DNA from: Candidatus Omnitrophota bacterium
Lineage (GTDB): Bacteria > Ratteibacteria > UBA8468 > B48-G9 > DTJG01
Reading direction: 5' to 3'
DNA length: 55,032 nt
NCBI GenBank assembly: GCA_023484085.1
Contig: JAMDAS010000019.1
Span: forward strand, 1-55,032
Shown: in pieces, positions 44,988 to 54,396 of the stretch
Layout: each line of letters opens with the position of its first letter
How positions within the stretch are numbered: the first letter of the stretch is position 1
Notes under the pieces: generated by a model
Databases searched by the model: none
What the model was told of the DNA's origin: nothing
What the model saw: the letters and a program-made list of their open reading frames with translations, nothing else
Position numbers and translations under genes: made by a program

Positions 44988-46223
44988 TTATTCCATAAGG
45001 GTATATCCCGTTTCATGGTGCTGGGATAAGTCAAGCCCCATAAACTCCTCTTTTTCACCAACTCTTACCCCCAGGATAACGTCTATTAACTTATAAATTA
45101 TAAACGTTGCCATAAAGGTATAAACAATTGTTACTCCAACTGCCAGCAGCTGTATTAAAATCTGTTTTGTATTTCCATAGAGCAAGCCATTTGCACCATG
45201 AGGGTTTATCAGCGTTGAAGCAAAAATTCCTGTTGCGATGACCCCCAAAATCCCTCCTATTCCATGAACACCAAAAGCATCCAATGAATCATCATAAGCA
45301 AATCTTGGTTTGAGAAAACTTACTGCAAGAAAGCAGAAAACGCCGGCAAAAAACCCTATTATTATGGCAGACGCCGGGCTGACAAAACCTGATGCCGGGG
45401 TAATAGTGGCAAGCCCTGCTACTGCACCGGTTATTGTCCCCAGTACAGTTGTCTGTCCATTAAAAATCCAGTCCATAAACATCCATGTCAAACCTGCAGA
45501 AGATGCGGCTGTATTTGTTACAACAAAGGTGCTTACGGCAAGCCCGTTTGCAGCAAGAGCACTGCCCGCATTAAACCCAAACCATCCAAACCATAGCAGC
45601 GCCGCACCAAGAGCAGCAAAAGGCAGGTTATGTGGCGGTGAAGCCCTGTCAATTTTTCTTTTTCCAATAATCAGGGCCGTTACCAGGGCTGCAATACCGG
45701 CAGTCGTATGAACAACTATTCCACCCGCAAAATCAAGAACACCAAGTGTCCTTAACCATCCCCCCATTCCCCATACCCAGTGTGCAATAGGGTCATAAAC
45801 AAACGTTGTCCATAAAAGTGTAAACAAAAGGAAAGATGAAAATTTCATCCTCTCTGCAAAAGCACCGATTATCAAAGCAGGCGTGATAACCGCAAACATC
45901 ATCTGGAATACCATAAATGCCTCAAAAGGTATTGTTGGCGCATAAGCAGGATTTGGAGCAAATCCAACGCCTTTTAATCCTGCAAAGGCAAATCCCCCCC
46001 AGAACCCGTGTGATGGAGCAAAAGCAAGGCTAAACCCGAAAAGAACCCACTGGATGCTTACCACGCATAAGGCGGCAAAACATTGCATAAGAACACCAAG
46101 AATGTTTTTTCTACGGACAAGACCTCCATAAAAAAATGCTAACCCGGGAGTCATCAGCATGACCAGAGCCGTAGCCATCAAAACCCATGCAGTATCCCCT
46201 GCATTTATTATTGTATTTCCCAT
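44988..46223 (-). CDS. amt: Ammonium transporter
   Basis: This 411-residue Amt/MEP/Rh channel has about 11 helices: 'NAGDTAWVLMATALVMLMTPGLAFFYGGLVRRKN' (typical first helix), 'ERMKFSSFLLFTLLWTTFVYDPIAHWVWG' (pore region), 'DFAGGIVVHTTAGIAALV' (first pore His) and 'DAFGVHGIGGILGVIATGIFA' (second pore His). It takes up ammonium and is followed by its PII regulator in one unit. The ATG has a CGGAGAAAAT-like site. Confidence 0.96.
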   Translation of the reverse strand: MGNTIINAGDTAWVLMATALVMLMTPGLAFFYGGLVRRKNILGVLMQCFAALCVVSIQWVLFGFSLAFAPSHGFWGGFAFAGLKGVGFAPNPAYAPTIPFEAFMVFQMMFAVITPALIIGAFAERMKFSSFLLFTLLWTTFVYDPIAHWVWGMGGWLRTLGVLDFAGGIVVHTTAGIAALVTALIIGKRKIDRASPPHNLPFAALGAALLWFGWFGFNAGSALAANGLAVSTFVVTNTAASSAGLTWMFMDWIFNGQTTVLGTITGAVAGLATITPASGFVSPASAIIIGFFAGVFCFLAVSFLKPRFAYDDSLDAFGVHGIGGILGVIATGIFASTLINPHGANGLLYGNTKQILIQLLAVGVTIVYTFMATFIIYKLIDVILGVRVGEKEEFMGLDLSQHHETGYTLME

Positions 46224-46372
46224 TATTTTCTCCGTTGTAAAAGTTTAAATCTCATCTCTGAAATATAAAACCGGCATTGGTTGGTTTAGGACTTCTTTGT
46301 CCGGAAGGCTTTCATAGTCTTGCCTATGAATTATATCATAAATAATAAACTTACTATGGCATAAATTTCAGC

Positions 46373-48802
46373 TTACAGGTTAAATCTTTTGCATAGTTTA
46401 TATTTTGGAAAATCTATACTAAATGTATATAATGCTGATAAAATCAAAATTGTTAAAACCTGGTATGGCATAAGAGGATAAATTGTTCTCCAATACATCC
46501 CCAGGAAAACAAAAAGGATTAAAACAGATATACTGGCAAAGAATAATTGTTTCCCGGGTTTTGATTCCCAGAAATGCCCTCTTTCCCTGACAACCAATAT
46601 TTTATACTGACTATCAAATACAAGAGTAAGTAATACAAGCGTACGGAGTTGATTGAATCCCAAAGAAAATATCTTTATCCCTATCAATAACAAAATAATA
46701 TCACCTGCTATTAAAATAAAAGCAGGAACAAGTGAAACAATAGTAATATTTTTAATATTCCATATATTAGGATTGGGTGTATGCTGGACATTATCTGTGG
46801 CTAACGACATTGTTATAAAATCATTTGCAAATATAATTAAAGACATTCCAAGAAGAGAAATAACAATATTATGCAGCCATAAGAAACTTATTACCAAAAA
46901 ACCGGTAAATTCAATAACTTTTATAATCTTGTTTATAACCCATGAAAGCATTCTCTGGTATGTTTTCCTGCTTATTTTAATAGCATCTATTATTTGATTC
47001 AGCCCCTGTTCTGTTAAAACAACACTTGCTGATGCTTTTGCCACATCTGTTGAATTGCTAACTGCAATTCCCATTTCCGCCTGTTTAAGCGCGGGGGCAT
47101 CATTAACGCCATCTCCCGTCATTCCAACCATATACCCTTTTGACTGTAATAGCTTTACAACTTTATACTTATCTTCAGGATAAATCTCAGCAATTCCATC
47201 GCTTTCATCTAAAATTTTTATCTGTTCCTCTGCATTCAGGTCTTCAATATCTGTAAGACTTACAATCCTATCCCCGATACTGACATTACGGGCAACTTCT
47301 TTTGCTATTTCAATATTATCTCCTGTAAGCATTATAACCTTTATACCAAGTTTTTTTGCTTCTTCTATCATATTTTGTGAATCCGGCCTGGGAGGGTCAG
47401 AAAGTGCTAACAATCCTACAAATTTAAGATTATCCATATTTCCATTTTCTGAACGGGCAACTGCAATTGTCCTGTACCCTTTCAATGAAAACTCTTCCAT
47501 TATCTTACTGGATTTTTTTATTGTTTCTTCGTCAATCTGGTGGCACAATGACATAATTATCCGGAAAGCCCCTTTAATTATTTTTGTTTTTCTGCCATTT
47601 ATTTCAACAATTGCTTCTGTTCTTTTAATTGATGGATTAAAAGGGATATATGATATCTGCTTATAACCCGGAGGAATATTCAGCCCCATATTTTTAAGAC
47701 TTTCAATAATTGCAAGGTCTATTAAGTCCATTCCTTCTGCCCTGGATGCCATAACAGATGAAATAATAACATCCTCTTTTTTATAATCGTAAAAAGGAAT
47801 ACTATCTGTTACTGATAATTTATTTTGTGTTAATGTCCCTGTTTTATCAAGACACAAAACATTAATAGAAGCGGCATCCTCCAGTGAATCCAATTTTGTT
47901 ACCAATGTCCCTTTTTTGCTAAGCTCCATTGCACCCGCGGATTGGACAATGGTAAGAACTGCCGGCAGAGCAACAGGAACTGCGCCCATAAGAAATATTA
48001 CAGCAAGGGTTAATATAGTTATGGTATCTTCATGGATATTTATTAAAAATCCAAATATTAAAACCACTATTAATGCCGCTATCCCAACATACATCATATA
48101 TTTAACGATAGCAAGCATTACTTCCTCTTGATGGGATTTGGGTTTGGCTATTTTCACTAATTCAGCGGTTTTGCCAAAGTAGGTATTTCCACCTGTATTA
48201 ACAACCACGCATTTTGCCTCTCCATACTTTACCACGGAACCTGAATAGACAATATCCGATTGAGAGGCATGCACAGGAAGAGATTCTCCGGTTAAAGATG
48301 ACTGGTCAACGGAAATATCCCCGTTTAAAATTTTTGCGTCAACAGGAATTATATCTCCAAGTTTTATCGTAACAATATCCCCGGGTACAATTTCTCTTGC
48401 TTCTTTTACAATCCATTTTCCATCACGAAGAACCTTTGCCATTATTGCTAATTTTTTCTTTAGAAATTCAATTGCTTTCTGCGAACCTCTTGAATGAACC
48501 TGCCCTATGATTGCATTTATTGTCAGTAATGCAAAAATAATTATTCCTTCAAGAGAATGTTCTACTATAAAGGAAAGGATTATCGCAACTTCCAGCAGCC
48601 ACGGCATTGGTCCCCAATATCGTAAAATGAATTCATAAAAAGAATTTACTTTTTTTTCTATGATTTCATTGTATCCAAATACCCCCAGCCGATGTTTTGC
48701 TTCTTCACCTGTAAGACCGTCTGACGATGTTTCCAGAGATTTAAAAATGTCTTCTAATGAAATCTTTTTATATTCAGACGTATTTTTAGTTTTAAAATTC
48801 AT
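46373..48802 (-). CDS. P-type (P3A) proton-exporting ATPase
   Basis: The 809-residue protein has the P-type core: 'SLTGESLPV', phosphorylation motif 'CLDKTGTLT', 'MTGDGVNDAPALKQAEMGIAV' and about ten helices. The N-terminal 'LTGEEAKHRLGVFGYNEIIEKK' and 'LRYWGPMPWLLEVAIILSFI' match plasma-membrane H+-ATPases. In M6, 'IIFANDFITMSLATDNV' aligns with the plant LND...D-V block whose Asp carries the proton. It would export H+ at the cost of ATP. There is no ribosome site; a TTGACA-17-TACAAT promoter lies just upstream. Confidence 0.9.
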   Translation of the reverse strand: MNFKTKNTSEYKKISLEDIFKSLETSSDGLTGEEAKHRLGVFGYNEIIEKKVNSFYEFILRYWGPMPWLLEVAIILSFIVEHSLEGIIIFALLTINAIIGQVHSRGSQKAIEFLKKKLAIMAKVLRDGKWIVKEAREIVPGDIVTIKLGDIIPVDAKILNGDISVDQSSLTGESLPVHASQSDIVYSGSVVKYGEAKCVVVNTGGNTYFGKTAELVKIAKPKSHQEEVMLAIVKYMMYVGIAALIVVLIFGFLINIHEDTITILTLAVIFLMGAVPVALPAVLTIVQSAGAMELSKKGTLVTKLDSLEDAASINVLCLDKTGTLTQNKLSVTDSIPFYDYKKEDVIISSVMASRAEGMDLIDLAIIESLKNMGLNIPPGYKQISYIPFNPSIKRTEAIVEINGRKTKIIKGAFRIIMSLCHQIDEETIKKSSKIMEEFSLKGYRTIAVARSENGNMDNLKFVGLLALSDPPRPDSQNMIEEAKKLGIKVIMLTGDNIEIAKEVARNVSIGDRIVSLTDIEDLNAEEQIKILDESDGIAEIYPEDKYKVVKLLQSKGYMVGMTGDGVNDAPALKQAEMGIAVSNSTDVAKASASVVLTEQGLNQIIDAIKISRKTYQRMLSWVINKIIKVIEFTGFLVISFLWLHNIVISLLGMSLIIFANDFITMSLATDNVQHTPNPNIWNIKNITIVSLVPAFILIAGDIILLLIGIKIFSLGFNQLRTLVLLTLVFDSQYKILVVRERGHFWESKPGKQLFFASISVLILFVFLGMYWRTIYPLMPYQVLTILILSALYTFSIDFPKYKLCKRFNL

Positions 48803-48810
48803 TATTTGGT

Positions 48811-48839
48811 ATTGTAAAAGGTTTTATCCCTGATGTCAA
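48811..48839 (-). promoter_or_regulatory. Promoter of the P3A ATPase, near-leaderless
   Basis: On the minus strand, TTGACA (48834-48839), 17 bases, TACAAT (48811-48816), then 8 bases to the ATG. Confidence 0.75.
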
Positions 48840-48935
48840 AAAACCTGTCTATGGATAGAGCATAACAAAATTCAGGTTTCCGGAAAATTTGAAAGAATTT
48901 CACATTTGAGTATAATAAAACAATATAAAATAAAA

Positions 48936-49008
48936 GGGGATATAGCTCAATTGGGAGAGCGCCCGCCTTGCACGCGGGAGGTTGTCGGTTCAACTCCGAC
49001 TATCTCCA
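48936..49008 (+). tRNA. tRNA-Ala (TGC)
   Basis: The acceptor arm is GGGGATA/TATCTCC. The anticodon stem CCCGC/GCGGG encloses the loop CTTGCAC (TGC). The T arm GTCGG-TTCAACT-CCGAC is standard. The 3' CCA is not encoded. Confidence 0.95.
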
Positions 49009-49035
49009 TTGAAAAAACATATGTGAAAGGAGAAT

Positions 49036-50382
49036 TTGAATTTGGACAGGGAAAATAAACAGAATAAAAACAAATCGCAATCTCTTTTACAAATAATGGC
49101 AGAGGATGAAATAAAAAAAATTTTTATCCCAAAATTAAAAAATTCTACAAAAAACTTTTTTTATATACTCCATTATTTTGTCTTATTAAAAAAAATACCA
49201 TCCAGCAACTTTTTTTTTATTTTGTCAAAAGAGAGTGATAACGTAGAAATTTTTCTTGATGATTATGGAGCAAGAAACAATCAGAAATTTTATTACTTTG
49301 GAGAATTAGTCGCTTCTACAAGATGGATAACCATTGCCATTTCACACTATACCCACATTCTTTCCAGAATAGATTCATATAACCTTATTTTTGAAGACAA
49401 TGAAAAGAAAAAATTTATTTCATACCTTGAAAAAGAGCTTCAAATCAACATTTCCTCTTTAAAAATATTTGCAAAAGAAATCCTTTCAACAGGCAAAGAG
49501 ATTGATATTCTTTCTCCCTACAAAAAAGAAACAGAACTCCAGAAGAACGAAAAATCTGTAAAAAAAATTCTACCTCCTGATATATATCAAAAAACCATTA
49601 GTGACAAAAAAGAAAGAATTTTTGATATTTTAATGAAATTTCTTGAAACAGGTGAAAAGTTTGAGATGTTCATGAAAAAATATGATATTGAAATAGAACC
49701 CAGTGAGGAAATATTGGAGGATTTCCGCTCGTCTTTTCACAGGCTTCAGGCTTTATATGACACTTATATTAAAAATACTGATATTGAAGAAAGAATACCT
49801 ATCCTTGTTTCTTTAAGAGGGCATATATCCATTAATCTGCATCTTTTTGAAATCGGAAGGGCATTATAACATTTTTATGAAAGACATGCCAGAAAAATTG
49901 AAGAATTTTCTTCCAGAAAACCTGTTTTAAAAAATACTTATTATAATAAAATACAGGATGCAATAAAAAACTTTGTTCTTTTATATGCAGAAACTTTTAC
50001 TCAAAAAGGCAAAGAACTTGCAGAAGATATTTTTACTGGATTAAATTCCAATCCTGATGAATATATTCTTGATACAGTTTCTCTTCAAATACCCCACTAT
50101 AGACTTGAAGATTTTCATATACGGCCTATAATGCCCATAACCCGGATTGCACAGAAGTATTCCGTAAACTCTTATCTCTATTTCAATAGGACGAAATATG
50201 ATTTAAAAAGCCCTCTGGAAATGGCAATTGCCATACCTGACGTAAGGGAAACGTTAAGCAAGGAAAACGTTAATATCATAATCCAGGGACCTAAAAAATC
50301 CGTAAGCGAAATTGTAGAATTTTTTAAAAATGTATGCGGAGCATTTTATCTGCAGGAAACTGTTACAAAAACCAGAGCTTGA
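49036..50382 (+). pseudogene. HPr-domain protein interrupted by one in-frame TAA
   Basis: Two track ORFs (49036-49869 and 50131-50382) are in the same frame, and the stretch between them is open apart from the single TAA at 49867-49869 ('GRAL-stop-HFYERHARKIEEF'). Read through, this gives a 447-residue protein. Its C-terminal 90 residues resemble the phosphocarrier HPr: 'FHIRPIMPITRIAQKYSVNSYLYFNRTKYDLKSPLEMA', with the His-x-Arg-Pro of the HPr active site. The N-terminal part is helical and unrecognised. It could be a fresh nonsense mutation, a base-call error or stop readthrough. The start is a TTG after AAAGGAG. Confidence 0.75.
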
Positions 50383-50461
50383 AAATTTTATGTTTAGCCG
50401 GAAATAAAGTCTGAATTCACTTCAAATTATATAACAACAATTATGGTAGAATAATAAAAAT

Positions 50462-50535
50462 GCGCCTGTAGCTCAATCGGATAGAGCATCTGCCTTCTAA
50501 GCAGAGGGTCGCCAGTTCAAGTCTGGCCAGGCGCG
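50462..50535 (+). tRNA. tRNA-Arg (TCT)
   Basis: The acceptor arm is GCGCCTG/CAGGCGC. The anticodon loop CTTCTAA (TCT) sits in the stem TCTGC/GCAGA. The T arm is GCCAG-TTCAAGT-CTGGC. Repeat copy 4 begins 5 bases after it. Confidence 0.95.
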
Positions 50536-50540
50536 ATTGT

Positions 50541-50717
50541 AAATACTCAAGTAGAACAGTGTTTGAAATAAGTTTGGATTGTCTTTGAGACTTTGTTTGA
50601 AAGAACGTTTTTACAAAGATGAGAAGAGCAATCCGGAACTTATTTCCCTACTTCAGCTCAGTCCATTATACCTGTCCGCCAATCTTTTTGGTGGAAACAC
50701 TGTCTTAATGAATATTT
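50541..50717 (+). repeat. Dispersed long-hairpin repeat, copy 4
   Basis: This full-length copy is in the same orientation as copy 1, and here too directly after a tRNA. It ends 31 bases before the BtuF-like gene, so its right end borders that gene's promoter. Confidence 0.88.
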
Positions 50718-50735
50718 ACTTATTTTCAGTTATGA

Positions 50736-50741
50736 TATAAT
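50736..50741 (+). promoter_or_regulatory. -10 box of the BtuF-like gene, near-leaderless
   Basis: TATAAT ends 7 bases before the ATG at 50749; there is no ribosome site. The -35 falls at the end of repeat copy 4 (TATTTA at 17 bases, weak). Confidence 0.55.
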
Positions 50742-50748
50742 TATATTG

Positions 50749-51630
50749 ATGTTAAAAATAATTAAATATATAATTATTTTCTTGTTTATGTCAGCATTGT
50801 TCAGCACTTATTTTTTTCTATCATCGCATAATAAGAAAAATAAACCTGTTTTTAAAACACCCGTTAAGCCTCCCCAAAGAATAATATCTCTTGGTACATC
50901 TATAACTGAAGAGCTTTTTTTATTAGGTGAAGGGCATGAAATTATCGGTGATACTATATATGACGTAAAACCAAAACAGGCAAAGTCCATTGAAAAGGTT
51001 GGGTCAGTCACTGAAATAAACGTTGAAAAAATCGTAAGATTAAAACCTGATATAGTTTTTGCAACATCACTTACTGACCCGCGGGAAAAAGAAGAAATAA
51101 AAAAACTCGGAATAAAAGTTATTACATTTTCAGAACCGGAAAGTTTTAATCAGATATGCAGCCAGTTTTTAGAACTTGGTAAAACTGTGGGTAAACAGCA
51201 AAAAGCGGAAAACATAATTAATAAATCAAAACAGGAGGTTAACCTGCTCAGAAAAAAAGTGAAAAATCTGCCAAAGAAAAAGGTATTTGTAGAATTAGGG
51301 ACCAATCCCTTGTTTGCTGCAACCGGTAATACCTTTATTAATGATTTTATTACGTTTGCCGGTGGAATAAACATTGCGCAAAATGCAGGTTCAGGAATTT
51401 ATAGCAGGGAAGAGGTAATAAAACAAAATCCTGATGTAATAATTGTTGCAGATATGGGATTTTTAACAAATGATGAGAAAAAAATGTGGAAAAGATATAG
51501 AACAATAAATGCAGTGAAAAACCACAAAATTTTTGGAATAAACTCATATCAACTTGATAGTCCAACTCCTGAAACCTTCCCCAAAACATTAAAAAAATTA
51601 ATATATCTCATCCAGGGAAAAAATATATGA
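50749..51630 (+). CDS. BtuF-like periplasmic binding protein
   Basis: This 293-residue protein has an N-terminal signal or anchor ('IIKYIIIFLFMSALFSTYFFLSS') and the class III binding fold: 'PQRIISLGTSITEELFLLGEGHEIIGDTIYDVKPKQAKSIEKVGS', 'LKPDIVFATSLTDPREKEEIKKLGIKV' and 'LGTNPLFAATGNTFINDFITFAGGINIA'. It captures vitamin B12, haem or an iron-siderophore for an ABC importer; B12 is attractive given the riboswitch locus but not shown. No permease or ATPase gene follows. The track's TTG start precedes this ATG by one codon. Confidence 0.83.
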   Translation: MLKIIKYIIIFLFMSALFSTYFFLSSHNKKNKPVFKTPVKPPQRIISLGTSITEELFLLGEGHEIIGDTIYDVKPKQAKSIEKVGSVTEINVEKIVRLKPDIVFATSLTDPREKEEIKKLGIKVITFSEPESFNQICSQFLELGKTVGKQQKAENIINKSKQEVNLLRKKVKNLPKKKVFVELGTNPLFAATGNTFINDFITFAGGINIAQNAGSGIYSREEVIKQNPDVIIVADMGFLTNDEKKMWKRYRTINAVKNHKIFGINSYQLDSPTPETFPKTLKKLIYLIQGKNI

Positions 51631-51809
51631 ATAAAAAATTCAGTTCAATATTATGGGATATAGAACGTATGGCACATAAGGTTTATAGATACACCCATCT
51701 TTTTTGGCGTGATGTTACAACACATGGAGCCCTACTGAATTGGATTTTTCTGATTATTTGCGGACTCTTGATAATAGTTTTTTTAAAACATATAACAAGC
51801 GGCGATTAA
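51627..51809 (+). CDS. Small single-span membrane protein
   Basis: This 60-residue protein starts inside the stop of the BtuF-like gene (ATGA), so it is probably translated with it. A basic, aromatic N-terminal half ('ERMAHKVYRYTHLFWRD') is followed by one membrane helix ('LLNWIFLIICGLLIIVFL'). I do not recognise it. It could help the binding protein dock, or be a remnant of a permease. Confidence 0.55.
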   Translation: MNKKFSSILWDIERMAHKVYRYTHLFWRDVTTHGALLNWIFLIICGLLIIVFLKHITSGD

Positions 51810-51815
51810 AAACCC

Positions 51816-51965
51816 ATGGTTCAAACCCGCCTTCACAGAATATTGGGTATAATTAAACAAATAGGGGAAATCTTTCATAGGATTTGGCAATTTTACTTTG
51901 ACACACGTTCTTTTTTATATCAAAATATAAGAAAAACAGGGGAAAACGCTATCCTTCAATTTTAA
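51816..51965 (+). CDS. Possible 49-residue peptide gene
   Basis: This ORF begins 6 bases after the previous stop and gives a basic, aromatic peptide ('MVQTRLHRILGIIKQIGEIF', 'HRIWQFYFDTRSFLYQNIRK'). It has no clear ribosome site, and part of its DNA resembles 54117-54178, so it may be a repeat remnant rather than a gene. Confidence 0.3.
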   Translation: MVQTRLHRILGIIKQIGEIFHRIWQFYFDTRSFLYQNIRKTGENAILQF

Positions 51966-51968
51966 TAT

Positions 51969-52000
51969 GGCGGATTTGAGAACATATATTTCCGCCTTTT
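51969..52000 (+). terminator. Probable intrinsic terminator of the BtuF-like unit
   Basis: GGCGGA/TCCGCC with a 16-base loop is followed by TTTT. It lies between the small ORFs and the beta-helix gene. Confidence 0.55.
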
Positions 52001-52047
52001 ATCCTTTTCTTTACTGGAGAGGACTTATCGGTAATAAATCAAAATAA

Positions 52048-54069
52048 ATGGAATTAAAATTTTATGTTGCTAAAAATGGAGATGATAAATGGTCGGGTAA
52101 TTTACCTTCTCCAAATAAAAATAAAGATGATGGTCCTTTTTTAACTTTAGAAAGGGTAATGTCCGCTGTTAGAAAATCTAAAGAACAAATCAGTGAACCA
52201 ATCAATTCTGTAACTGTTTATATTCGCGCAGGCACCTATTTTTTAACAAATCCGCTAACATTTACTCCAGAAAATTCTGGTATAGAAAATTGCTCTATAA
52301 CATTTACAAATTATAAGAAAGAAAAAGTTGTAATTAGCGGAGGAAGGCAAATTGATAAATGGGAAAAAATAAAAGTAAATGATAGAAGTTTATGGGCGGC
52401 AAAAGTACCGGAAATAAAAAATAAAAGGTGGTATTTTAGACAATTATGGGTTAATGGTAAAAGACAATTTCGTACAAGATATCCCCAAAAAGGATATTTA
52501 AAAATAGAACAATTTTCTGATATTAATAATGAGTCAGAATGGAAAAAAGGACAGAAACAATTTCAGTTTAAAGAAACTGATTTAAAAGAAAATTTCAACA
52601 TTTCTGATACAGAAATAATTTCAATGACCAAATGGGTTGAATCACGATCATTTGTTACAGATATAGATAAGAAAAAAAACATTATTTTTTTTGATAAACT
52701 TTCTGTTTTTAAACTTTACCCAGGAGACCTTTATTATCTTGAAAATATTTTTGACCTTTTGAAACTGCCTCAAGAATGGTATTTAAATAAAAATACAGGA
52801 ATTCTTTATTATCTTCCTCCTTCGGATATACAGATAAATAAAGACGAAATAATTGCACCAGTAATAAGTCAGATTATTCGTTTGGAGGGTGAGCCGGAAA
52901 AGGGAAAATTTATTGAAAATATAATTTTTAAAGGGTTAATTTTTTCTCATACTGAATGGTTATTATCAGAAACAAATGGAGATCCTTTTATGAAATTATC
53001 TGGTTTTGATCAAGCCGATATTGGAGTACCAGGTGCTATTTACGGCAGAGGAGTAAGAAACTGTGCTTTTGTAAATTGTTGTTTTACCCATTTAGGTACT
53101 TATGCCATTGAACTGGTTGATGGTTGTTCAAATAACAAAATTGTAGATTGCCAGATTTTAGATCTTGGTGCAGGAGGTATAAAAATTGGTGAATCTATCC
53201 GTAATTGGGATGAAAAACAAAAAAATAAAAATTTACATACATATTCCAATTTTATTTTAAATTGTCAGATTTATGACGGTGGAATAATGTTTCATAGTGC
53301 TGTTGGTATTTGGATAGGCCAAAGTTATAAAAATTATATTGGATATAATCATATACATGATTTTTATTACTCTGGACTTTCAATTGGATGGACATGGGGA
53401 TATGGTCCAACCTTAACAGGAGAAAATATTGTTGAATTTAATAATATTCATCATATTGGTATTCTTTCAAATGGAAATGGTCCAATTTTAAGTGATATGG
53501 GTGGAATTTATACATTAGGGATTCAACGAGGTACAATTATCCGCTATAATATTCTGCATGATATATATGGATTGAAATATGGTGGATGGGGAATATATTT
53601 GGATGAAGGAAGTTCATATATAGTAGCTGAAAATAATCTGGTTTATAATACAACTCATGGAGGATTTCATCAACATTATGGTAAAGAAAATATTATAAGA
53701 AACAATATTTTTGTTTTTGGCAGGGATCAGCAGATTCAAATAACACGGGCTGAAAAACACTTAAGTTTTACTTTTGAACATAATATTGTTTGTTATAATG
53801 AGGGTAAATTGATAGAAGGAAATACAAAAGAAAGTATTCTTGTATTTAACAATAATTTATATTGGAACGAAAATAAGATTGAATTAATATTTGGCGATTT
53901 TACATTTTCAGAGTGGCAAAATAAAGGTATGGATAAAAATTCTATAATTGCAAATCCTTTTTTTGTATCATTAAAAAAATACGATTTCAGATTAAAACAA
54001 AATTCACCGGCTTCAAAAATTGGTTTTAAAAGTTTTTTGCCGCTGAAAAAATTTAAAAATTCTTTATAA
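52048..54069 (+). CDS. Right-handed beta-helix protein, polysaccharide-active-like
   Basis: The 673-residue protein opens 'LKFYVAKNGDDKWSGNLPSPNKNKDDGPFLTLERVMSAVR', the usual start of large pectate-lyase-fold proteins from polysaccharide degraders, then 'VTVYIRAGTYFLTNPLTF'. From about 330 on it shows coil repeats rich in Asn and Ile ('NCAFVNCCFTHLGTYAIELVDGCSNNKIVDC', 'NNLVYNTTHGGFHQHYGKENIIRNNIFVFG'). It may be a glycosidase or lyase. No signal peptide is seen, which is odd for such a protein. Its codons are more AT-rich than neighbouring genes, suggesting transfer. Confidence 0.72.
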   Translation: MELKFYVAKNGDDKWSGNLPSPNKNKDDGPFLTLERVMSAVRKSKEQISEPINSVTVYIRAGTYFLTNPLTFTPENSGIENCSITFTNYKKEKVVISGGRQIDKWEKIKVNDRSLWAAKVPEIKNKRWYFRQLWVNGKRQFRTRYPQKGYLKIEQFSDINNESEWKKGQKQFQFKETDLKENFNISDTEIISMTKWVESRSFVTDIDKKKNIIFFDKLSVFKLYPGDLYYLENIFDLLKLPQEWYLNKNTGILYYLPPSDIQINKDEIIAPVISQIIRLEGEPEKGKFIENIIFKGLIFSHTEWLLSETNGDPFMKLSGFDQADIGVPGAIYGRGVRNCAFVNCCFTHLGTYAIELVDGCSNNKIVDCQILDLGAGGIKIGESIRNWDEKQKNKNLHTYSNFILNCQIYDGGIMFHSAVGIWIGQSYKNYIGYNHIHDFYYSGLSIGWTWGYGPTLTGENIVEFNNIHHIGILSNGNGPILSDMGGIYTLGIQRGTIIRYNILHDIYGLKYGGWGIYLDEGSSYIVAENNLVYNTTHGGFHQHYGKENIIRNNIFVFGRDQQIQITRAEKHLSFTFEHNIVCYNEGKLIEGNTKESILVFNNNLYWNENKIELIFGDFTFSEWQNKGMDKNSIIANPFFVSLKKYDFRLKQNSPASKIGFKSFLPLKKFKNSL

Positions 54070-54222
54070 ATATTAATTTATTTATCCAATTTTATGGTTG
54101 GTTCTTATTCATTGCCTTATACTGGGTATAATTACATATTCCGGGCAAATGTTTCACGTGATTTTGCCAAACCTCCTTTAATTTTACCTCTTGATGTCGC
54201 ATTTGTTATCGCGGTGTCCCTT

Positions 54223-54396
54223 TCAGTGAACAGAAACCGTCTCTTTTGAAATTATTCGCAGGTGCATGTTTCTTTCCTTCATGATTTTTTCTACTTCTTT
54301 GTGGAGTCTTTCTCTTGCTTCCTCTGGACTCAAGCCGTTTCTTTCTTCGTGCATTCTTTCCCTTATATCGTGAATCTCTTTTAATGTTTTGTCCAT
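54223..54396 (-). CDS. Small putative antitoxin partner of the PIN-domain gene
   Basis: This 57-residue ORF was missed by the track. Its ATG overlaps the stop of the PIN gene (TAATG), and a GGAGGAGG site lies 7 bases upstream inside that gene. It is highly charged and helical: 'MDKTLKEIHDIRERMHEERN', 'GLSPEEARERLHKEVEKIM'. The pattern KEIHxIRExxxEExxGLSPEE is familiar from small proteins encoded beside PIN toxins. Its order after the toxin is unusual. Confidence 0.7.
   Translation of the reverse strand: MDKTLKEIHDIRERMHEERNGLSPEEARERLHKEVEKIMKERNMHLRIISKETVSVH

Noticed and set aside
45310-45711. 133-residue Ala/Pro-rich ORF antisense to amt
   Set aside because: It is the typical shadow of a small-residue-rich membrane protein.
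48802-48993. 63-residue minus-strand ORF beside the P3A ATPase
   Set aside because: It runs antisense through tRNA-Ala and the ATPase promoter; no homology pattern.
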